From NCBI GenBank assembly GCA_025677825.1, contig JAIXMO010000024.1:62001-126000 (forward strand): a stretch of 64,000 nt of DNA, given 5' to 3'. A program made the position numbers and the translations under genes. Under the pieces are notes generated by a model, which saw nothing but the letters and a program-made list of their open reading frames with translations, ran no database searches and had not been told where the DNA came from. Numbering within the stretch: position 1 is the first letter of the stretch; each line of letters opens with the position of its first letter. The stretch comes from Helicostylum pulchrum. Lineage: Eukaryota; Mucoromycota; Mucoromycetes; Mucorales; Mucoraceae. This document shows positions 1 through 10,642 of the stretch, piece after piece.

Positions 1-369
1 CAAAAAAAACAATCGTTACCTTTCCCAAAGTCTTAATTCCACAAGTCTACCTCCACTTATCTAAGGATGCACGATTAAAGTTACCTCTATACATATATAA
101 AAGTGTATTTAATTTCATGAAAGCAATATATCAACGTTAAAAAATGTTGTTACACGTAGGAAGGAACGAGTCACTTTACTCTTTCACTCCAAAAAAAAAA
201 AAAAAAAAAAAAGTCCAAGTCGTATGTGGTTACTCTTTTATGTGCGCTCTGACCTCTTTCGCTATCAAAGGTACAATTTGTATGTAAGACGAATTGCCAT
301 GCACCTTTTTTATATTTATTATTATTTGTTATTTATGCAACATCCAAAATATTAGGTAATATTATGTAA
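1..369. other. Left edge, no gene seen
   Basis: AT-rich sequence with a run of about 22 A at 190-211. No ORF, splice structure or RNA gene can be supported. It may hold 3' flanking sequence of the small minus-strand ORF that ends at 370. Confidence 0.5.
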
Positions 370-765
370 CTACTGATAAACTAGATTAACTTTAGGCTCT
401 GTACACTTTTGGGTATGAAAAATACCAACAATAGGCGAATCAGCCGAAGCCATATTCCTTGTAAAAATAACATTAGGCAACACTATCTTTCTTTTTTTAA
501 TTGTATTTGATATCACTGTATCCACTTTTCTGGTACGTTTTAACTCTTGCTGAATTTCTTTATTAGCGGGTTGCTTTGAATACAGTGGTGAAAACCTTTC
601 TTCCTTTTCTATTTGCGAGTCTTTTCCAAATACGTCAAATTCGTTGCCTTGGTATACTTTGTAGGAACTGTTAATCATTTTTCTTTTATCCAGTTTAGTT
701 AGCTCATCGTTGTCCACATTGAGTCTATAAATGTCGACTAAATGTCTTTCTCTCTTTTTCCACAT
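370..765 (-). CDS. Small basic hypothetical protein (131 aa)
   Basis: An uninterrupted ORF with an ATG start, rich in Lys and Arg, with no family I recognise. It begins with a charged stretch (MWKKRERHLVDIYRLNVD) and holds a basic patch (KKRKIVLPN) near residue 90. No signal peptide or membrane segment is visible. It lies 88 bases past the RAB3GAP1 stop on the same strand, so it could be an independent short gene or a chance ORF in the 3' flank. Its composition is more protein-like than the random ORFs of the intergenic regions, which is the main reason for listing it. No introns are needed. Function unknown. Confidence 0.4.
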   Translation of the reverse strand: MWKKRERHLVDIYRLNVDNDELTKLDKRKMINSSYKVYQGNEFDVFGKDSQIEKEERFSPLYSKQPANKEIQQELKRTRKVDTVISNTIKKRKIVLPNVIFTRNMASADSPIVGIFHTQKCTEPKVNLVYQ

Positions 766-853
766 TTACTTTCAAAAGAGAAAAAAAAAAATTTAAAAAA
801 AGAGGAAAATAATTGGGTACAAAAAAAAGTTATATATTATTATAATTATTATT

Positions 854-1552
854 TTAGCAGTACAATGCGTCTGTTGTTTGCATGTCTAATATTCTTATCT
901 CATTATCTTTTATAATAGCGTATTGTCTTTGCGGTAACACTCTACCCTCTGTTGTCAAATCTTTACAGTCGCTATATAATATATATTCTCTGAAAGAAGG
1001 TTTGGATATCACCCCATCTACAAGAAAAATATAAGTATTCTTGCTCACCTCCCAAATCTAAAAATAAGATACTTACGGTCATTTCTAAATAATTGAAACA
1101 CAGCAGACCTTTCTTCACCTTCCTTTACAATTGCTTGATCATGAAATAATAATTGATCTACTAGATCATACTGTCCCGGTAACTATAAAATAGAATATAA
1201 GTACAGCTTACACACACACTTTATATTCAATTACCTTGCGTAGTAAAGAAATAGCATAACACATGATGGATTCTTGTCGACGTATAGTCTGAATCGTACT
1301 ATCAAATGTTCTCTTTCCATGACTAAAAAAACCAAAATACACGTTAAAAAAAAAATTGCAATACATTATGCTACTATAGCTTACCGTAAATCATCCCAAG
1401 GGAATCCTGCTAAATCAGTACCTAAGCGTGACAACCCATTTGCAACATGCTTACTATATTTAGCAATTGGATGTGTAGAAAGTGCATCATATGATATCAG
1501 ACCTAGAGTAGGCAGCATCCTACAAAAAAAAAAACAAACAAATAAATCTCAT

Positions 1553-1586
<34 letters not shown>

Positions 1587-4275
1587 TTTTTTTTTTTTTT
1601 TGCTATCTAGAACTTACATTGAAAAAAGCTCATAAACAGAAGTTGTCTCTAAGAAATATAACCCTTTTTCAGCTTCCACAGATATATTAAACAAAGGCTT
1701 TTGACGATAACAAGGTATTCTTTTTGAACACTTCCAAAGTTCCTGCCAAATATTACTTGGTTCCGACATACGTGTACTTAGACGCCCACCTTGTTCATCA
1801 TCAGCAATCCAATCTCGAGGTGAATGCCAACGCACAAAGTCTTCTAAACAAGCAAACGGGTTCGCTGCTTTAAACGCTTGCATGTCAGAGTACAATTGAG
1901 CAGACTGTAATTTAGCTCGTTGATGTGTTGCTATGGTAGAAGTACCCAAACTTTCAAATACATCTGCTTGTTCGTTAATCATATCCTCTGTCATAAACCC
2001 GGGATCTTGTGTGATGGGGATCTGCATAGGTTCTCCTGTCTTTAAAAGTTTCAAATGTTCGTGTGTATGTAATTCGCCTTCAGCTACTTTAGGGTCCTTA
2101 ATGGTAGCTGCTTCTGCTTCTTGTTCATCCGCACTGTTGGTAGTTGGTATATAAGGTAAACTAACAAACGATTCTGCCACATCATTACTCTGTGCTAACA
2201 AGGATTCTTCTTTATCGTCGCTGCTAGACTCCTCTTCTACGGCATCTAAAAACACATCACTGTTTTCAGATTCTGCATCTTCAATATCCGAAGCAACAAA
2301 AGAAACTGAATCATCCATATCAGCCGACTCTGAAAGAGTACCATCTACAAACTTTTCCAGCATGGATTGAAACTTGGATCCTTTCGATTGTTGTTGACTT
2401 TGGTCACTGGCGCCTTCAAACAAATTCGTTGGTCTCTTTAGTCTCACATCATACTTTGCTGTATTTCCATTCTGTGGTGAATTCTGAATCTTTCGTAAAA
2501 TACAACAATTGACCATTGATATCTTTTGATGCAAGATATTGTACCTTAAATCAATTCCTATCGTCTTACAATCCTCTTCGTCATCATAAAGGAACGGGTT
2601 TAAACTAGGAATAGGTATCAAGTTTTCCCAATGCCATCTAATCTTTCTCAACACTTCCATCCAAATAATCTTGAAAAATCCTAAAAAGTTATTTGCATTT
2701 TGCTTTTTACCATTTTCTAACGACACTTGTTCCAAGCTATACAGCAACAAGTTCCATAAAAAAGATCGATAAGGTACAGCAGATCCAGTCTTTAACCTTA
2801 ACCCTAATTCCTTTGTTGATAAATAATTTATAGTTTTGCTCTGATCTACTTGTTTTACATTAGTGTTGGATTCAAACAATGCCTGAATAACGTTATCCAC
2901 TTGATCCGATTTAAAGAAATTCACTTGTTGATCTGTGACTGTACTCGTTTGAGGTGCAAATAAATTCCGCATTAAGCTAATACTATCACTGGTTGAATCA
3001 TCATTACTATCATCGTACGGCGCCAAGTACTCTTTATTCGAAGGATCTTTTACCCAAGAAGAAATCACCTGCTCCAGCAAATTAGATAAATAAGCACGTT
3101 GTTGATGTGTGGGTGCAAGTTCTCTTGATATCTGCCATTGTTTCGCTACCAATGCATCCATATTGGTTTGATACGCATCGTCATACAACGCATCTTGAGA
3201 TAATGGAAATAAAGCACTTAGTGTTAACGTACGTAAAGGATCGTTAAAAGATCCAAACTGTAACTGATGATCGGTGACAGGCAAGCTATCCTCTTCTTGT
3301 TTCTTTAATTGTCCTTCATCTTCATCACCCCAAGCTTCAAAATCATCACTAAAACTAATCTTTCGCTTGATACTCGGTTTTACTTCGTCCCAAATTTTCC
3401 AATTTTCATCAAACCAATTTTTTAAATTATAAGTGTATACAGCTGATACCCAAAAGTCATTACCAACATCACCTGGCAGGCCTACGTATATATAATTTCA
3501 TTTTAGTTTTTTTTTTTTTTAAAAATAAAAATAAAGACTTACCATAATCCTCACGATGTACAGACAACTTTTGCAAGAACAAAGTTTTCAACCCATCTAA
3601 ATACGATAACTGAGAGCTAGGCGGTGTCGTCAGCGACATATGAAACCTAACTTCTGTCTCACACACTTGATCCTTTGTATCCATATTCAACATATACCCT
3701 AAATACACTTCATGTCTACTCTGTCCAACCTGTACGAACACAGGTACTCTACACCCGACATTCTGAAACGCAACCGCACAAGCTGACACAACCTGTTTCG
3801 CCAAATAAACATCCATACTTGCTTTACCTCCCGTATTAAAAATCTTTTTCTTTATTGAATCCATACTAGGTTGCACTACCAACAACGTATCCTGTCCACT
3901 CCACCGATGTAAATTATGATACGCTTGTCCAAACCGATAAAACTCATCGCCAGACAACGGAAACTTTTCCTTTTGTTGTTGTAGCGGTTCAGAAGGATGA
4001 TGATGAAAAGTCAATTGAAATCCATCTTGTCCCATCAAAAGTGTTTCAGTTCGTGTAAATTCTTGCGCAGAAGGATGTCGAATAGCTGCTCCATGTCGTT
4101 TTAACTGCTCTTTACTGAATATTCCAAACGATCCATCTTTTAAACCCCACGATAAAAGTGTTTCTTCTACTGTTGTCACGAATTTTTCAAAGCTGGACAC
4201 TGATGTATAATCCACAAACTCGTAACGCGAAAGCTCATCACTGTGAGAAGAACTTTGTCTTCGTTTTGTTGTCAT
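854..4275 (-). CDS. RAB3GAP1: Rab3 GTPase-activating protein, catalytic subunit
   Basis: Six-exon model: complement(join(854..1017,1077..1182,1235..1322,1385..1519,1618..3481,3543..4275)), 1029 aa, all junctions in phase. In animals RAB3GAP1 with RAB3GAP2 acts on Rab3 and as a GEF for Rab18, controlling ER, lipid-droplet and autophagic traffic. The signature block CLEDFVRWHSPRDWI is present near residue 789, and its Arg corresponds to the conserved Arg of the GAP domain. The C-terminus keeps the family pattern PSFREYIL ... LPQRQYAII. Exon 1 carries the N-terminal region; a Ser/Asp/Glu-rich acidic linker occupies the middle. The start at 4275 (MTTKRRQ) is preferred over an upstream in-frame ATG at 4350, because the added 25 residues are a low-complexity Phe/Lys stretch. 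Intron 2 contains a CA microsatellite. The family is missing from baker's yeast but present in early-diverging fungi. The noncatalytic partner is not in the window. Confidence 0.9.
1554..1585. repeat. (CA)16 microsatellite in a RAB3GAP1 intron
   Basis: Uninterrupted CA dinucleotides followed directly by a T run, inside the intron between the large second exon and the third exon. On the transcribed strand this reads as an A run and then a TG repeat near the donor side. Confidence 0.95.
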
Positions 4276-5790
4276 GTTTTGTGGTTTTTTTTTAGGAAAG
4301 AAAAAAGAAAGAAGAAGAAAAAAAAGTATGAAGTGTTCTCCGCCCAGCATGAAAAAAAAATGCGTAATGACTTGTGATTACATAATAGTGTTAGAATATT
4401 TTTACCGTTATTAAGAGTTGCCAACATATAATAACGTAGTCAAATTCAATAGAGAAAGAAAAAAAGAAAGAACGAGAGAAAGAGAGTGGTTTAAGATTGA
4501 ACTTAATCCAAAAGTCACGCTTGATTGCTGTTTTCTTGCGTCAGAAAACGCGTAAAAAAAAAGCTATTTAGTCATCTCACTGTCGTTCACAACAAAGTAA
4601 TCATCCAAAAATCCACTCTGCGGAGCTGTACGATACCTTGGTATCAGAGGAGATGCTCGCATTAGCTGGCATGGATTTAGCAACAGAAGAAGCCACGAGT
4701 CGATTAATATAACTGCTTGTATATTGACCTCTTCTCGGTACATCAGAAAAAGGGGTTTATGAAAAAAGGAAGTTTTTATATGAAAATGTAAAACATTGGT
4801 CTGCACACCTAAAAACGATTGTCCCTTTTCAAGACCTGCATATTGAATCTCTATATATACGGCTCCGGACAATCGTACATAGTTTACTCCTCCAGTAATA
4901 TGTCTATTGTTTCAATGAACCAACTCTCACCATACTTATGAGAACAGCTTTTTCGTCATCATGTCCTGCTACAACCCCCTATTTATAAACAATTATTAGA
5001 GAAAAGCTATTTATTTGCGATGGTTTAACCATACATCTACGAGGCTTTTGCAGTGGATTATAGTACCCATTTTTAGTAGTTCTCGAAGTAGGCGAACACC
5101 AAACCTTTTCAGGGGAATAAGAGCTTGTGCTTTTAAGCTACGACACAAAAGAGAATATGATTAGCGAGAGAGAAATATAACTACGCATCGAGTTTTTTTT
5201 ATAGTGTGTTTGAATACCCCAGAAACTAATCTGCGGAAACTCCGGTTCCTGTGCATAAGTAAAAAAAAAACATTACTTGGTATACGCGTTCTATTTACAT
5301 ACTCATAAATAAAGTGCAGGGTATTTTCACGTACCTTTGTAAAGTTGTAAACAAAAAAGAGCCTAATATATCTGCATGGTGTCACAGCCGGGCGAAGCAC
5401 ATTTGAGTACCTTTGACAAGAAGTTCCCTTATACGAGACAGTTGCTTTGAAGCGTACGTGTTTGTATGAAGAAAACAAAGACACTAAAATAGAGTAAATA
5501 AAATAATATAAGATATCAGCTCGTTTAAAAGACGAACATTTATAAGAAAGCGCTTACAGTCATACATAATAAAAGTGAAAGAAAAAATATATAAATTGAT
5601 TGATAAATGAGAGTCACTTTCACATAGAAAAAATTGTTTTTCTCTTGTGTAAAAAGCTATAGGCATAGATCATAATTGTACAGCAAAAAAAATCTAATTT
5701 TTATATTTTCAAATTGAATTAAGGTGGATTACAGTGCTTCAACTCTCAAATCGAACTTAATCTGGAGCATCCTTCGAACTTTACATAGAA
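4276..5790. other. Intergenic region, no supported gene
   Basis: About 1.5 kb with only short ORFs of unlikely composition (up to 107 codons, minus strand at 5161-5484 and 4564-4872). None has a recognisable motif or splice structure. A purine-rich stretch at 4450-4490 lies upstream of RAB3GAP1 and may belong to its promoter. Confidence 0.5.
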
Positions 5791-5799
5791 AATCTCAAA

Positions 5800-6060
5800 A
5801 ATGTTAGACAAACGCGATTTGAAAGACCATTTTATCGTCGTGGATAATGAGCCCGCTACTATTCGGAGTTGCGTCGAAGAAAAAGGCTATACCTTCCTCC
5901 TTATTCATCTTTTTTAAATCCAATTGAAAAAGTTTTGGTCAAAGGTGTCAAAAGAGAAGCATTTGATAATGGCGATACTTTAATTCTCAGAACCATGAAA
6001 TCGTGCTCGGAAGTGACGCTCAAGGATTGTAAGGGCATTATGTTTCTTTTTTAAAGCGCT
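5800..6060 (+). pseudogene. Tc1/mariner-type DDE transposase, broken C-terminal piece
   Basis: Two frames together encode the end of a Tc1/mariner-type transposase. The first frame reads KDHFIVVDNEPAT, the usual second-aspartate block (normally ..MDNAPIH). The next frame, offset by one frameshift near 5880, reads YLPPYSSFLNPIEKVL, the classic LPPYSP.LNPIE signature containing the last acidic residue. Beyond it a third piece (KREAF...LKDCKGIMF) resembles the usual C-terminal tail. The upstream catalytic and DNA-binding parts are missing. The His normally following the Asp block is also lost, so this is an inactive relic. It sits just upstream of the isochorismatase gene. Confidence 0.8.
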
Positions 6061-6262
6061 GCTTAGCAATGCAAGAAAGCGACTTTTCCAAAATGTAAGA
6101 TCGAAATAGAAAACAGTCTCATTGGCTTTGTAATTCAAAACCAAAATCCAACAAATAACATTGCGCGGAGATATTTGCTTCCGCTGCCAAATCAGTATAA
6201 AATGTCAGAACTTTTTTTTTTTGCATTTTATTACTTTTATTAAATCATTACTTTTATTAAAC

Positions 6263-6844
6263 ATGTCCGAAGAAGCTCTTATTGTTGTTGACGTTCAGAA
6301 CGATTACTTTCCCGACGGAAAGCTTCCAACCTGGAACCCCGTTGAAACTGCTGAAGCCTGCGCAAAATTGATTCAAAAATTTAGACAAGAAGGAAAAGAA
6401 GTCGTATTCGTCCAGCATGTCATGAAGGATTTACAAGCAAAAGATTATCCTTTCCTTGTCAAGGGTACTCATGGTGTTGAAATTCATGATAGTGTCAAAC
6501 CCCTCCCTACTGAAAAAATTATTACCAAAGGAGAAAACAGTAGTTTTGTTGGTACTGATCTTAAGGAATATCTCACAAGCAAAGGTGTCAAGAAATTAGT
6601 TGTTGTTGGTATGATGATTCATAACTGTGTCAATGCAACTGTATATTCTGGTGTGGAAGAAGGCTTCCCTTGTATCGTTGTAGAAGAGGCTGTAAATACC
6701 ATGGATCAACCCTATGATGGAGAACTTGTCAAAGCTCAAGATATCAAGAAGGCATTTTTAACTGGTATTCAATTTGGCTTCTCTACAGTTTACAAACTCC
6801 AAGATGTATTGACTGATAATTATGTTTACCGTAATATGTATTAA
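6263..6844 (+). CDS. Isochorismatase-family cysteine hydrolase (193 aa)
   Basis: Single-exon protein of the isochorismatase/nicotinamidase superfamily, whose members hydrolyse small amides or enol ethers through an Asp-Lys-Cys triad. The three elements are visible: Asp in VVDVQNDYF near residue 9, Lys in IITKGENSSF near 91, and Cys in GMMIHNCVNATVYSG near 125. The cis-peptide region before the Cys is like that of bacterial-type cysteine hydrolases (GMM.H.CV.AT). Length is normal for the family. The start MSEEALIVVDVQ is chosen because the 34 upstream in-frame codons are a Phe/Ile-rich AT stretch that family members lack. The substrate cannot be predicted. The absence of introns in an intron-rich neighbourhood and the adjacent transposon relic are compatible with transfer, but do not prove it. 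Confidence 0.87.
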   Translation: MSEEALIVVDVQNDYFPDGKLPTWNPVETAEACAKLIQKFRQEGKEVVFVQHVMKDLQAKDYPFLVKGTHGVEIHDSVKPLPTEKIITKGENSSFVGTDLKEYLTSKGVKKLVVVGMMIHNCVNATVYSGVEEGFPCIVVEEAVNTMDQPYDGELVKAQDIKKAFLTGIQFGFSTVYKLQDVLTDNYVYRNMY

Positions 6845-7506
6845 ATATATTTTTTTTTAAAGTACCAAATTTTGTGTCTTTTCCTTTAGTAGTGTTAGTT
6901 CCATAGTTTTTTTTTTATATTGAAATAGTAAGCAAGATTAGAGAAATATTGTAATGGCTGCATACACAACAATTATGAGTAGCAACTATTGCAGCACTAT
7001 TATGTGAGCATTAAATACTTTCTTCGCATATATGCAAGAAAAAATTGGTTGGCCGGTGTTTGATTTGTAAGGGCAATTTATATAAAGCCTAGAAATATAT
7101 GTGGCACAATGGGGGGGGTTTTTTTATTGGAGGCTACAAAAAGGCCTATCTGTTCGTGTGCTGCGACTTCAAGAGCTAATGTGAGCCATATTATAGCAAA
7201 TAATTGGTATCAGAAGTACCTAAGCGGCCCTGATAATTATGAAATGCAGGCACGCTTCTAAGCTTCAGGAACCGCACAAACGACAGTTGGTTGATTTTTT
7301 TTTGATGAAAATCCATATGCTATTATAACTGCTGCTGTAAATCTGCTTTTTTTTTTTTGGGTAAGACAAAGTAAGCACTGGTAGTACAGTCAGTAATTAA
7401 GATTAAAATTTTATATTATTGTAGAACCTGTTTCGTCTCTCTTTCGCTCATTTGTCTAAGTAATAATCGAACCTAAAAAGAGAATAGTTAATACTTGACA
7501 AGAAAA
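6845..7506. other. Intergenic region between the hydrolase and kelch genes
   Basis: About 660 bases. It includes a G run near 7111 and a short stretch at 7155-7260 whose translation loosely resembles transposase helix-turn-helix sequence. The resemblance is too weak to call. No CDS is supported. Confidence 0.4.
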
Positions 7507-9733
7507 ATGAAGACGTACGCTACTTTGATTGCTATTAGTATAGCATGTCAAATAAAGTCTGTTTTTGCAGAACAACCTTTTATGAGATACAACACAGGTA
7601 CCTACTACGAAAAAACAAATTACGCAGTACTTTTGTTTAAAAAATATATCCTTATAGGCTGTCAACTATTAATGGGCAATACTCGTATTTATTGTTACTC
7701 AGGAGGATATGCCAAGGTAGTGAACGGAGAGGCAACAGTACTCTCAGATCATTATTATTTAGATGTCAGTCGAGATTTTGTAGTAGCAAATAGCTATAGT
7801 AGTTGGACACGGGTTCTTGATCCTCCAGATTTCATTACAGAGCCAACAACTGCCTATGTAAGCGTAAAGCTATCTGATACGAGTGTTCTTATTAACGGAG
7901 GTACAGGTATAAACAACGGTAAAAATTATAGCAAAAATCAAACTACAATTTATCACGCGGATCAAAATCTATGGGAAACTGTTCAAAATGTTTCTTCTTT
8001 TCCTCAAACGTATGTATACAAAAAAAAAGAATACATTGCAAAAACGGTCGTTCTATTAGTTTTATCATTTTTGTTACACGTGCAGTAAAACTAAGTAAGT
8101 CTCACTCATTAGTCTTAAATAGTTACTACGGTGCAGGTGCTCTTACTAATAAAAACGCGGTTGTGTTTTATGGTGGTTCGTCGTAAGTATTTTTTTCCTC
8201 TAATTTATACAATGCGTTTATTAACACTTGTTTTAAAATAGTATTATTGGAGATATACTTCCCACTTTTAACGGCACAGCTACTCTTTCTGTAGCTGCAA
8301 ATGTAAGTATAATAAAAAGTTTAATTCTATACCATGAACATATATTAATTGTGCTACAATCAGAATTACAAGTGGAGTTTACAAGCTAATTCGGTTCCAC
8401 TGGGAAATCACCGTTACGGACACACAGCCACAACAGACCAATCTGGACAACTTATCTATTATTTTGGTGGTCGAACTATTACTCGTGATCCTGCTACAGG
8501 CGTTTACTCTCGACCTTATACCAAATTCTTGGAGTTTTTAATCTTTCATACCGATTCAGCTATTTGGGAACCAAAGATAGCTTCTAGTACAGTTGTGCCG
8601 TCAGGAAGAATGTCACATACCACCAACTTGAGTAAGATTTTTTTATTTTATTTTAGAATAGAGATTATTTTTTTACTGATATTACTTAAAGTTCCTAATT
8701 CTGATAAATTAATTATCTACGGTGGAGCTGGTCCTGATTCAATTGGAAGTAAGTAACATGAATTGTCGACATATCAAGAAAGCTTACACGCTTCTATAGA
8801 TCGTTTTCCTGTTAAGGATTATTTGTTTACTTATGACACAAAAACTAATGTAATACAACCTATAAGTGTACCAGAATCTTCTGTTGGAGCCGGACCAAAA
8901 TTTGGACACTCTGGTAAAATACAAATAATAAAAAAAAAAAAAAGATATATGAATATACCAAACTAACATATCCGTATATAAAAAAAGCTGTTATTAGGAA
9001 CAGTTCATTGTTTATTCTTTTCGGAATTGACAGTACATTAGCATCTACTTCTAATTTCCATATCTTGGATCTCGATACTTATTCTTGGAAAACTGATTTC
9101 TCTGCTCTGGAAGCAGCTCCTGATTCAAAAAATACAACCGTCCCGGCTGGAGGTGGTAATAATGATTCTTCAAAAGAAGGTTCTGGTCAACAAGACAATA
9201 AGACTACGTCAAGTTTATCTTCGGGTGCTATTGCTGGTATTGTTGTTGGTATTTTAGCAGTGGTAATTTTAAAATGACAGTTGTTTTTTTGTTCGTGACA
9301 GTAACTAATATTTTTTTTTTAAAAAAAAAAGGTTGGTGCAATTTTAGCTTTCTTATTCATCAAACGTCGTAATAAGCGAAAGCAAGAAACTGAAGATCCA
9401 TTCCCTAGTTACTGGGATGTTACATCTATTCACAATAAGGAGTTAGAAAACGATGCACCTATTACGTCCACTGGACCTGTTGATATTACCAGATTACCTG
9501 GATATACAACTTGTCGTACCGGGCTTCCAACCAACATAACCAACGATAAAGACGTCAATCCTCCTAGCTCTAAATACCCAGCGTTATCCTTGGAGCCATC
9601 ACCCGAAACAGAAGCGTCTTCCGTTACGTATACCAGTGAAACTAAGCATGTGTTGCCTCCTGATGCTTACAATACCATCGTTACTCCCTCTGTACCTACT
9701 GAATTTGAGAAACCTGATGCTGGAAAGAAATAA
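7507..9733 (+). CDS. Kelch-repeat type I membrane protein (568 aa)
   Basis: Nine-exon model: join(7507..7597,7658..8009,8096..8182,8242..8302,8364..8631,8692..8748,8800..8913,8988..9262,9332..9733), all in phase. It starts with a signal peptide (MKTYATLIAISIACQ... cleaved near FAEQ). The ectodomain is a kelch beta-propeller: repeated Gly-Gly or FYGG/YFGG/IYGG strands and RYGHTAT, RMSHTTN and FGHSA turns. A Ser/Thr/Asn-rich stalk, one transmembrane helix near residues 422-448 and a basic stop-transfer sequence (KRRNKRK) follow, then a 110-residue Pro/Ser/Thr-rich cytoplasmic tail. Such proteins are common in Mucoromycota and may have cell-surface roles, but no enzymatic function is evident. 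Least certain junctions are 8009/8096 and 8913/8988, chosen because other acceptors break the propeller frame. Confidence 0.82.
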
Positions 9734-9979
9734 GCATAAACAACTAACTCTATTATAATAAAAAACTATTTTGCTCAGATATATCTGAACTTGAAATCTA
9801 TTTAACAACGAAACAGGTACGCATTCAACCAAAATCCCCCTATTTTTGTGCCCTGAACATTAAAGTAAAAAAGAAACTCCATAGCGAAAACAAGTCTTTA
9901 TATATAACAGATATAATAATGGATACTATTTTTTTTTTCCCTCTTGCGAATGCATTTTTTGTTTTGTTTTTTGTTTTGT

Positions 9980-10642
9980 TTACTCTCCAAACAATCTTCT
10001 GACACGCTTAAGGACGCTATCCTTCTCGGGATCTAAAAACACAAATAAAAAGCCGTTAGTACATGTCGATATTGTCTATTCAAAGTACACTTTACCATAA
10101 GGATGATCTTTAGAGGGTATCTCAAGAATAGCGGGGAAAGCGGCACTGTGACCATCAACTAACTCTCTAATATCTTCAGCAATCTTTTTTTTTATATATG
10201 AAACGCGTATTTTTTTTTGGTGAGTATCAAAAAGTAATAAAAAAGTTCAAAGTAACAAACTTACATGTTGGTTAATCAAGATGATGGCAATATCTTTACG
10301 TTTAGTATATTCAAGGAAAGTTTCTTCGATACTAGATAAAGGTGTTTCTTTTTTTTTATATAACAGACTTGTTAGTCACTCTAATCTTGCATCTTTTTTT
10401 TTCTCTCTCTCTCAATATACATACTAGCATCAACTACTAAAAAGTTTCTCTTTTGTTGTTGGTTAACATGACCGATACCAGCTAATAAAAGACCTGTAAC
10501 AGAGTCCTGAAATAAAAATAAAAAAGTATAAGTATAAGTACATGAAACAGATGTAAAAAAAAGTTTCTGACTTGAGTAGTACCTCATCACCAATAACCGC
10601 AATGTAGTTTCGCTCCTTCTGAAGTGCAGCAACTCCAGACAT
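9980..10642 (-). CDS. VMA7: V-type proton ATPase subunit F (121 aa)
   Basis: Five-exon model: complement(join(9980..10032,10096..10183,10265..10347,10435..10506,10583..10642)). The protein is the small V1-sector subunit F, part of the central stalk linking the V1 catalytic head to V0 rotation in vacuolar and endosomal membranes. Family blocks are almost continuous: [19 protein letters not shown], then [49 protein letters not shown] and a basic end [11 protein letters not shown]. Length matches the approximately 118-120 aa eukaryotic subunit. The ATG at 10642 gives a normal-length N-terminus ([20 protein letters not shown]). Four introns in so short a gene, three of them with A- or T-rich 3' ends, are typical for this genome. 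Its 3' end faces the kelch gene 246 bases away (convergent). Confidence 0.95.

Noticed and set aside
1018..1076. A 19-base candidate intron (GTAAGT...TTTTTAG) near the RAB3GAP1 3' end
   Set aside because: Too short to splice and gives the wrong frame; the 59-base intron 1018-1076 restores the conserved C-terminus.
1274..1690. 138-codon plus-strand ORF with poly-His/Thr
   Set aside because: Runs across RAB3GAP1 exons and the CA microsatellite in antisense.
8749..8778. A 30-base candidate intron in the kelch gene
   Set aside because: A 51-base intron (8749-8799) with a better acceptor keeps frame and fits the family; the shorter one does not.
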